A model generated the notes under the pieces. It saw only the letters and a list, made by a program, of their open reading frames with translations. It had not been told where the DNA came from and did no database searches. 64,000 nucleotides of DNA from Macrocybe gigantea (lineage: Eukaryota > Basidiomycota > Agaricomycetes > Agaricales > Callistosporiaceae), in the NCBI GenBank assembly GCA_011319805.1, contig SJRY01000048.1, positions 62,001-126,000 on the forward strand. The letters are read 5' to 3'. Below, in pieces: positions 56,298-64,000 of the stretch (the first letter of the stretch is position 1; the number at the start of each line of letters is the position of its first letter). A program made the position numbers and the translations under genes.

Positions 56298-58530
56298 TGT
56301 GTGTGAGTTTATTCGTTGCCTGTGTTGTCATCGTGAATGAGTAGAGCAGGATGCTAGACAACCTGTAGTGTGGGCTGGAAGTTCGTTAAGGACTGAAGCG
56401 AACGTGTCCGCCCATTTTATATGACTGAAAGGGTTGTCTGGAATAGGGTGTGGTCACCGTTGTGCACATTTCATTTCTCCCTTCCATATGTGGGTTTGCT
56501 CCCTTAATGAATATCTCGATATGAAGTCGCGGACAATGCGGTTTGTTAGACCCTGGCTTCGCGGGAATATGGAACATGGATTTCTTGGACATTCAAACGT
56601 GTCACCAGCCGATAATAAAGCACTAAAGGAAGATAGACTTTAGGTGTAAGCCGGGCTTTGGTCCACAGATCGGAGGACATGGTGAGGTCACGAAGATTTC
56701 CCGCATAATTAGAGAAAATTCACGGACACTGCGAAGTGAGACGGGAAGTGCCTGTAAGGATATGATTCCCACATAAGTGAAACTCCCTGAGCATCTGGTC
56801 CCCGTTGCGTCGTTGGAGCTTGACATGTTGACATACAGAACGGCCTCTCTAAAGGAGACTGTTGACAGTGCCTCGATTCCACGACCAGTCGTACTGGATC
56901 TTTGTGCTTACAATGGAGCGTTGTGGCCGTGTCCATCCTGAACTTGTAACGTACGGAGAACTGTGTTATTATCAGGGACCGTCCAAGGCCTGGAACAAAA
57001 CGTAATTCATGTGAAGAGACTGACTCAGTGAGCAAAACACATCAGAGCATTCCACCGAATCCCCTGCGCAAAAATGTCTCGGGAACATGTTTTTACTTGG
57101 ATATCGTCAGTCCATCCCTGTCGTGTTCTGGACAACGGCTAAGGACACAAACCCACAGAGTTTTAGTGTGGGATCGCTTGTACTTGAGCCCTGTCCATTG
57201 TCCCCGACATCTAGAATGTACAGCGCTTCGAATGAGCGTCCCCGGCTAGATTGTATAGGCTCACCCTCGGAATATCATATTTCATTTCATTGATGCCTTC
57301 TTTCATCAGAAATTGGAATTTGCGGCGGCGCTGATGAAGGTCCGTCCCACAGAATCGCCACAGCTTGGCATCGGGCATACGGTGCTAGATAAGGGCGCCC
57401 CGAATTTTACTGTATTGCACCCGTCGTACAAAGCGAAGGGAGAGCGACGTCTTTTCCTAAACTTCGCGAGGGTCAGATCAGGGACTGAAAAAGGACAGAC
57501 GTACATCAAGATTTTCGCCACTTGCATGCCCGGAAAAGGTTAAATTGATCGACCTGCACTAAGGAAAAAGGTGTTGAATTTGTGCTGCTCGGTGGCTATG
57601 TTCGCGGACTCCTGACTGCATCACCCGGTCTCGAGATTATGTTCAAGTGTCCAACGCCTGCAATTGTCATAGAAAACAGATCAGACGAAAGAGAAAACAA
57701 ACCGGTTGAGATTTCCATGAGGCTGATAAACAAATTGGAGTTCTCCCACTTAGTGGCGAGTAGCTGTCTTGTAACTAACACCGACGTCTAAAACCGCTAT
57801 GACCCAGGTTGCCCCCAAGTAATGGCAGCGCTGCACTCAGGCTTTGTACCCTATTGCTTTGTAGACAGGGAAAAAAAAGGAATGCAGCGCCAAGAGGCAG
57901 AGGGAATAAATTTACTTCCAGTTGCGTGCGTGATCATCTTACAACAGGTGCCGCCAGAACGATCCGAAACCGCCATCTGAGTCATATTGCGATGGCGTAT
58001 GCATAGTGGAGATGCATCCTCGCCACCAGCACGGGATTGTGATCCATCCATTTGGCACCTCAAAGTGGGCTGGCCTGATGAGAAGTATCTGATCGTATTT
58101 CGAAGACTGATCCAAAAGAACGTATCTTTCGTTCTAAGCGGGTTAGCTAGGCATGTTAGTAGACATGGGGGGATGTATGGAAAAGGAAACCGCCCAAGCC
58201 TCTCGTAGAAGGACAGACCACTTCCTTGTGGCGTCGATTCCTGGAATTACTGTACAATTTCATTCAATTCGTCAGTCACACATCACGGAGACCTCCGATT
58301 TGATGAAAAGTAACGCTCGTCACGCATAACGGAAGCAAATGACGAAAATGTCTGTCAAGTCCGAGACCATGAATTTTCTTGCTCGTTCGACGATCTCCTC
58401 AGCTCTACGTGTTGATTTCAACATATCTCGAGGACAGGAAGGCATGAAAGTGTTCAAGATGAGTACAGATTGTGATTTATAACTCCTGAATTTTTACTTC
58501 TGCTCTGCTTCTGCCAGGGTTCATTCCAGA
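56298..58530. other. 2.2 kb without a recognised gene
   Basis: Several plus-strand frames of 60-80 codons occur, for example 57313-57543 (GHTVLDKGAPNFTVLHPSYK, then RRLFLNFARVRSGTEKG) and 57582-57791 (GGYVRGLLTASPGLEIMFK). They have protein-like composition but no recognised family and no obvious splice joints linking them. Some may belong to a gene with unseen exons; some may be chance. Confidence 0.3.
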
Positions 58531-59636
58531 TCATTCCTCGATGTCAGAAGGCTCATTGTTGTTATGGCGCCAAAATGTGTGGGAGGAATATAACTTGTTT
58601 GGCCGCTTTTTCCTCTTCCCTTGCTCTTCTTCCTCTCTCTCTGCCTCCACCTTTTTTCCCTCGATGCTCGCTGGCACCAAGTCCCCCATTTCATCTGTGC
58701 GCACCTCCTCAACTTCGTCGGCACTCTCTGCAAGTGATTCAGATGAGAGTGTACCATTAGCAGATGGGATGAATCCCTGTGGTATGTTTCCACTGATCAT
58801 GACATCAACCACTTTGCTGATGGGCAGCGCGCAGTCATCGTGGTCAACGTCCTCCAATTCCATGCCATCATCATGATCCTCAGGTACAGTCTCTGCTTCA
58901 CTAGCAAGAGATGCTGCTTTTCCACTGACCAGCTCATTGTGGAAAATAGGGTCCTTCTCTTTCAGCTCTTGAAGTGCCTGTCGCACTTTGCGGCTTGTCA
59001 GGCATTCATAAGACAGATTCCAATCCTTGACAGTGCATAGCTCGAATGCCTGGGGATAGAATGAAGCCAGTTGCTCATAATTGTAAGTAAATTATATCTG
59101 CTCACCTTCATTATGAGCAACTGATTATTGATGGCATGATAGGCATTCCACATCCACCACACACTCCAGTCATGAACTGTTCCGATCTGATTGTCAAGTG
59201 CACCAATCTTGTCCGTTGTCTAAAGAGAATGCATCATCTCATTTACAATGTCTTTGTGGTAGGATCATCAAATTGATAGTTTCAATGGTCGCTGAATCCC
59301 AACATCACAGGGCTGATGTATGCTTGTACATCCTCCAGGGATGAAGTCAAGAAGTATTGTTGGATGACTGTCCTTCAGAAAGCATCAGAATTTGGTCGAG
59401 CAGTGGACTGACCAGACGTCTATCTGCCACAGGCTCCTTTGTGATGGAGGAAGTCCGAGCTCTTGCTTTTTACCTTCAAAATATGGTGTGAGAATGTTGT
59501 CTATGAAACTTTGCATGGTCTTCTGATTTGACCAATAGGTTTGTATTCCCGAAAATTCGAGACAGAAACCAGCTGCTATGATGTTCTCGAAGTTGGGGGA
59601 ATTTGATGATGGACAAGACCGGTCAGTCTCAACATG
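58531..59636 (-). pseudogene. DDE_1-type transposase fragment, decayed and 5'-truncated by an LTR
   Basis: C-terminal part of a DDE endonuclease-type transposase common in Agaricomycetes. Recognisable blocks: AGFCLEFSGIQTYWSNQKTM, GLPPSQRSLWQIDVWSVH, HPTILLDFIPGGCTSIHQPC with DVGIQRPLKLS, GTVHDWSVWWMWNAYHAINN, and LQELKEKDPIFHNEL. The tail is acidic and ends HTFWRHNNNEPSDIEE at the stop 58531. Stops interrupt the alignment, including TGA where Arg is normal after STKF and a TGATGA pair after LKLSI. The 5' part is missing: the LTR of the Ty3/gypsy element begins exactly where similarity ends. Confidence 0.75.
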
Positions 59637-59991
59637 TGTCAGGGGACATCCCACGTTCCACCACCAAGTCCCCTCGACAACGCGACCCAAAGGTGCTTCA
59701 CGCGACCGTCGTGCGCTTCGCGCCTTTCGCATCATGGCACTCCTGAATAAGGCCGCTTATGCGCCTCATTTCCGCCTCACTCCCACCACGTGCCCACCTT
59801 GTGTAGTATAGTATATAGCTAGATAGTGCCCTAGAGGGGAACCTTAGAGTATTCTCTTAGGTTTCCCCTCTAGGTGAGTCGGTGTACATATGTAGCTACC
59901 TCAAGAACTTAGGTTTTCCCTCTAGGTCCATCTGAGCCCCTCGTGCATATCGTGCGTCGCATTTAGGCTATCCTCAGCGGTTGCCCTAACA
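59637..59991 (+). repeat. 5' LTR of the Ty3/gypsy element
   Basis: Starts TGTCAGGGG and ends CCCTAACA, an imperfect inverted TG...CA terminus, 355 bp. It contains a hairpin-like pair CCTAGAGGGGAA (about 59831) and TTTCCCCTCTAGG (about 59863), with a third related copy TTTTCCCTCTAGG near 59915. The 3' LTR lies beyond the window, so the element's target duplication cannot be checked. Confidence 0.7.
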
Positions 59992-60126
59992 GTAGAATAC
60001 TCTCCCCAACAGAGAGCTGAGCTCGCGGGTTGTGCCACAATAGGCACCTTCGGAATCGACGACAGCGACAATGAAAGTCGCAGTTCCGCCTCCGCTGCCA
60101 CTGCCCTCGACCTCCCCTCTCCTCAT

Positions 60127-61330
60127 ATGCCTCGAAGTGCGATGCCCGTGCCTGAACTGATGCCTGCCATGCTGATTTCGGTCGACGCGCCCGAAGGCGA
60201 AGGCCCCGCGACCTGCCAAGAGGTCCAATCCATTCGCGAGTCAGTGGAATCACTCTGCGCTCAATTAGCACAGGTCCTCCAATTGCTAGAACGTTCCAGA
60301 CCCTCTTGCGCACCACCCGAAATGCATATGGACCCCCCAGGAGCTCACACGACTCCTGAACTGCCTGTCCCCAAAACTCCCACTACCGCATCACATAGCG
60401 CGACCTCTGTTAAACCCGCTGCCCCCAGCAACTTCAACAGCGACTACCAGAATGGTCGTTCATTCCTGAATTCATGCGAGCTGTACCTCGTGCTCATGCT
60501 GCAACAGTTCCCGCACCAAGTTGCACAAGTCAAATGGGCAATGACATACATGAAAGGAGGGTGTGCTCACCAAGCTGTTGATTGCTGGATGCGCTTTGAG
60601 CGCACCAATGGTCACCCGAAGTTTGCGACGTGGAGCGACTTCGTCCAAGAGTTTCAATGCGAGTTCTGCATCCAGAACGAGCAACACGACGTGCTGATGA
60701 AGCTCGAAAGCACGTTGTATTATCAAGACAAGCAGACCATCGATGAGTACACTGACGGGTTTCGTGACCTCATTGAACGCTCCGGATACATGGACAGACT
60801 TGGTATTGTCATCAAATATCGCAAGGGCTTGTGCGTGACCGTCCAGTCGCAAGTCACAAACATGCCAACCGGCCGCCCCGCTGACAATGATCCGGAAGCG
60901 TGGTATCATGCTGCGTGCACATGCGAAGAGAACCTTGAAGCAAACAAGATGTTCTCCGCCATCCACTCCGCACCCATGCGCATATCCGTGGGGCATTCTG
61001 CAACTGCCCCTGCACCCAAGCCTGCTCCGTTGCACTTCGTGATGAAGCCAAATCCAACTCCCCTCCCACCTGGCATTCCCATGGACATCGATGCCGCACG
61101 CTAGCACATGTGATCACCAGTTATCTGTCAGCGCTGCAACCAGCCTGGCCACATCGCACCTAACTGCCCCCGCACGTTCGACGTATGCTACATGATGGTC
61201 GATGAAACCCGCGAAGCCGTCCAATCCATGCTCACAAAGATCGACGTAGCGGACGGCCTTGCTGAAGACATTGCATCGGCCAAAGCGAATACGACAGAGG
61301 AGGAGGATTTTCAAATGCGCAGCGAGTGAC
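60127..61330 (+). pseudogene. Gag of the Ty3/gypsy element
   Basis: An open frame of 325 codons begins at 60127 and contains a coiled region (SIRESVESLCAQLAQVLQLL) and the capsid-like core (FLNSCELYLVLMLQQFPHQV, then FVQEFQCEFCIQNEQHDVLM). TAG at 61102-61104 and TGA at 61111-61113 interrupt it just before the nucleocapsid zinc knuckle CQRCNQPGHIAPNC (C-x2-C-x4-H-x4-C), which is in the same frame. The gag region is therefore complete in layout but not translatable. Confidence 0.75.
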
Positions 61331-61487
61331 CGACACGCCCTCGCTGCCCACAACATTCATTTCGGACTCGGTCCATGTAAATAATGATACCTCTGATAAT
61401 ACAGAACCTGTCGTTACCGAAACACCTGAAGTCATGTCAGAAAAACCTAAAAAACCCGGACCGTGACCACACAAATGGGAACGCGCA

Positions 61488-64000
61488 GTGCCTCGCAAGT
61501 ATTGCATTCACATGACAGACTCCAACTCCCTTTGCCTCAAGGTAGAGGTCCAAACAACGGACACTAGCGATGTCTTTTCGGTTGCCACACTCCTTGATTC
61601 TGGTGCAACCGGCCTCTTCCTCGATCGTGCATTCACCGCGAGGCATTGCATCACAACCCGACCCCTTACCCGACCGATACCTGTCCGCAACATTGATGGC
61701 ACTCCCAACGAAGACGGCATGATTCGTGAAGTCGTGGATTTGGTGATTTGCTACCAAGGCCATACCAAGCATGCCATTTTCGCCATCACCGGACTCGGAC
61801 ACCAGGAGATGATTCTGGGCTTCCCCTGGTTAAAGTTACACAATCCCAATATCGACTGGGAAAAGGGTACGATCAAAATCAATCGTTGCGAGCGCACCTG
61901 CCACACTTGCACGAACGATGTGAAAAGCGAATGCTTGCATGAGTGAAAGACTGAAACCAGATGAAGGCCATGATTCGTGCTTGTCACATTGGCCTGATGC
62001 CACACCTCACCAATGTTGAGGACAAAGGTGAGGTCCCTGAAATGGGACGCGATCCGGATGAACTGACCGATGAACCCATTGAGGAGGGCGATCACCTCTT
62101 CATGATCCCCATGCATGATCCTCCAGCCGCATCCATTCGCACGATGGTGAACATTTCGCAGCGTCTCATGGTAGCTCATGCAAAAAATAGCGAAGTGCAC
62201 ACCTTTCGCGACATGGTTCCTGATCACTTACACGAGTTCGAAGATGTGTTTGTGAAGTCATCATTCGACACACTCCCCGAATGTCGCACCTGGGACCACA
62301 CGATCGAATTAGTGCCCAATGCGAAAGCGAGCCTGTGCAAGATCTACCCACTCAGCCTTGACGAGCAAAAGGAGCTCAATGCCTTCCTCGAAGAGCATCT
62401 TGCCACCGGTTGTATCCACCCGTCCAAGTCGCCCATGGCTGCTCCCTTCTTCTTCATCAAGAAAAAGGATGGCACCCTTCGTCCCATTCAAGATTATCAT
62501 GCACTCAACGTGGTAACGATCAAGAACCGATATCCCATCCCTCTGATCTCGGATCTTGTCAATCAACTGTGAGGTGCGAAGTATTTCACGAAACTGGACA
62601 TGTGATGGGGATACAACAACATGCGCATTCATGAAGGCGATGAATGGAAGGCCACGTTCCACATGAACCATGGCTTATTCGAGCCGCTGGTAATGTTCTT
62701 CGGCATGATGAACTTGCCCGCAACGTTCCAGACCATGATGAACGACATCTTCCATGACCTTATCACGGAAGGCATGGTCTGTGTATACCTCGATGACATC
62801 CTGATCTTCACGAAGACGTGCGAGGAACACCATCACATCATGCGCCTCGTACTAGAATGCCTTCACAAGCACAAGCTGTACCTCAAGTGGGAGAAGTGCG
62901 AATTCGAGCATACACATATCGAATACCTCGGTCTCATTATCGAAGAGGGTAAGGTGTGCATGGATCCCATGAAAGTTGTGGGAGTTGTGGAATGGCCGAC
63001 GCTACAAAACCAGAAGGAGGTTCAATCCTTCCTCGGCTTCGTGAACTTCTACCGCCGGTTCATCTGCGACTTTTCACATCATGCGTGTCTGCTCTTTGAC
63101 CTTACCAAGACCAACGTATGATTCCATTGGGGCGAAGCTGAACAGATCGTGTTCGAGGCGCTAAGGTCCGCGGTGACCAGCGAACTGATTCTCATCTTCC
63201 CTGATGATGATCGCACCTACCACGTCGAAGCTGATAGTTCTGATTTTGTGACAGGTGCCGTCCTCTCACAGGAATCTCCTGACGACGGCAAGTGGCATCC
63301 GATTGCATTCTATTCAAAGAGCCTCTCGGATGTGGAACACAACTATGAGATCCATGACAAGGAGCTGCTCGCAATCGTCCACACACTAGAGGAGTGGCGC
63401 CATTTCCTTGAAGGTGCGCATCACTCCATCGAGATCTGGACAGACCACAAGAACCTCGAGTACTTCCGCATGGCTCAGAGACTCAACCGGTGCCAAGCGC
63501 GATGGTCGCTCTACCTCTCGCACTTCGACTTCTCGCTTCATCACCACCCCGGCCACTCCATGGATAAGCCCGATGCACTCTCGCACCACGTGGATCATGG
63601 CGACGGGTCAGCTGACAATCGCGACATTGTGCTTCTCAAGCCAGAGCTTTTCGTGATTCGCACAACCGAGGCAATAGAGGTTGAAGGCCCAGAGAGAGGT
63701 TTGTTGCAGGAGATTCGGGCGAAGAATCGTGAGCAGGAGTTCGAAGAAGCCATCGTGAAGGCTGCATGAGATCTCGCACGCACTCGCGTGAAGGCCATTC
63801 ACAGTTCCGACTGAACCAAGACCGATGGACTACTCTTCTACCGCGGCCGCATCTACGTACCCCGTGACATGGATCTATGACAATGCATTATCGAATTATA
63901 TCATGATTCGCGCGTCGTGGGCCATCCCGGCCATTGGAAGACGCTCGAGCTGGTCAGTCGCAATTATTGGTGGCCCTCAATGTCATGCCAAATCAGACTC
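61488..64000 (+). pseudogene. Pol of the Ty3/gypsy element (protease, RT, RNase H, start of integrase)
   Basis: Protease core LLDSGATGLFLDRAF (about 61590), then RT with [35 protein letters not shown] (YLDD active site) and FLGFVNFYRRFICDF. RNase H contains YHVEADSSDFVTGAVLSQ and HDKELLAIVHTLEEWRHFLE. The integrase H2C2 region begins with YHDSRVVGHPGHWKTLEL near 63900 and runs off the window. Stops at 61944, 62570, 62602, 63119, 63767, 63812 and 63877, plus a frame change near 61950, inactivate it. Typical replaced residues are Arg to Cys or His (ECLHKHKLYL, SHHVDHG) and Thr to Met. Confidence 0.8.

Larger units (their letters stand above)
59637..64000 (+). mobile_element. Ty3/gypsy LTR retrotransposon, decayed, truncated by window edge
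   Basis: 5' LTR, gag, protease, reverse transcriptase, RNase H and the beginning of the integrase zinc domain are found in the Ty3/gypsy order. At least nine in-frame stops and several frame changes show it is dead. Most stops are TGA at positions where Arg is expected, the sign of CGA to TGA transitions. The element is inserted in, or replaces the 5' half of, the DDE transposase gene. Confidence 0.85.

Overview
The window reads as nuclear DNA of a filamentous basidiomycete, most likely an Agaricomycete mushroom. Genes are split by many 45-65 nt introns with GTRNGT donors and YAG acceptors. The recognisable proteins (CHO2, PSD2, ATG14, EMC1, PP6-type phosphatase, ALKBH6, Dsn1, Ecl1-like, Zn2Cys6 regulators) look like the Agaricomycete versions of these families. 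This placement is by recognition, without a database search.

Layout. 0.4-4.9 kb: a large OrsD-like gene with a C2H2-type N-terminus and a recombinase-like C-terminus. 5.1-5.6 kb: one copy of a dispersed 450-bp repeat. 5.6-14.6 kb: hypothetical genes, a frame-broken Ecl1-like gene and a fragment of an A1 (pepsin-family) protease. 14.6-24.5 kb: an Fmp46-like redox gene, then a PP6-type phosphatase divergent from EMC1. EMC1 is split by a complete 3,741-bp hAT transposon (17527-21267) with perfect 17-bp terminal inverted repeats and an 8-bp target duplication. 24.8-30.4 kb: a decayed, 3'-truncated SNF2 ATPase, a proline-rich hypothetical and an F-box gene. 30.8-35.6 kb: the second, inverted copy of the 450-bp repeat, an unrecognised gene and a longer A1 protease relic. 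35.8-44.6 kb: an intact Zn2Cys6 regulator with an 8-nt microexon, kinetochore Dsn1, a hydrophobic hypothetical and a proline-rich hypothetical. 44.8-53.4 kb: a phospholipid block in which PSD2 (PS to PE) runs out of a shortened ATG14 and faces CHO2 (PE to PC) across a short intergenic gap. 54.0-56.3 kb: ALKBH6 and a short Zn2Cys6 protein. 56.3-58.5 kb: nothing recognised. 58.5-64 kb: a decayed DDE transposase fragment cut by the 5' LTR of a decayed Ty3/gypsy retrotransposon that runs off the window edge.

Two signals cross gene boundaries. First, many conserved genes (EMC1, SNF2, PSD2, Ecl1, Fmp46, the 43-44 kb gene) have their frame broken by small indels, mostly the loss of one G or C. CHO2, ALKBH6, the Zn2Cys6 regulator, the 41-42.6 kb gene and the hAT transposase read cleanly. 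The cause could be base-calling errors in G/C runs or real decay of one gene copy or haplotype, and the sequence alone does not decide. Second, the Ty3/gypsy and DDE relics, and to a lesser degree the PP6 and SNF2 genes, carry changes of the CpG to TpG/CpA type: stops at Arg positions, Arg to Cys/His/Gln, Thr to Met, Pro to Leu. This fits deamination of methylated C. The hAT element lacks this signature and is therefore probably young.
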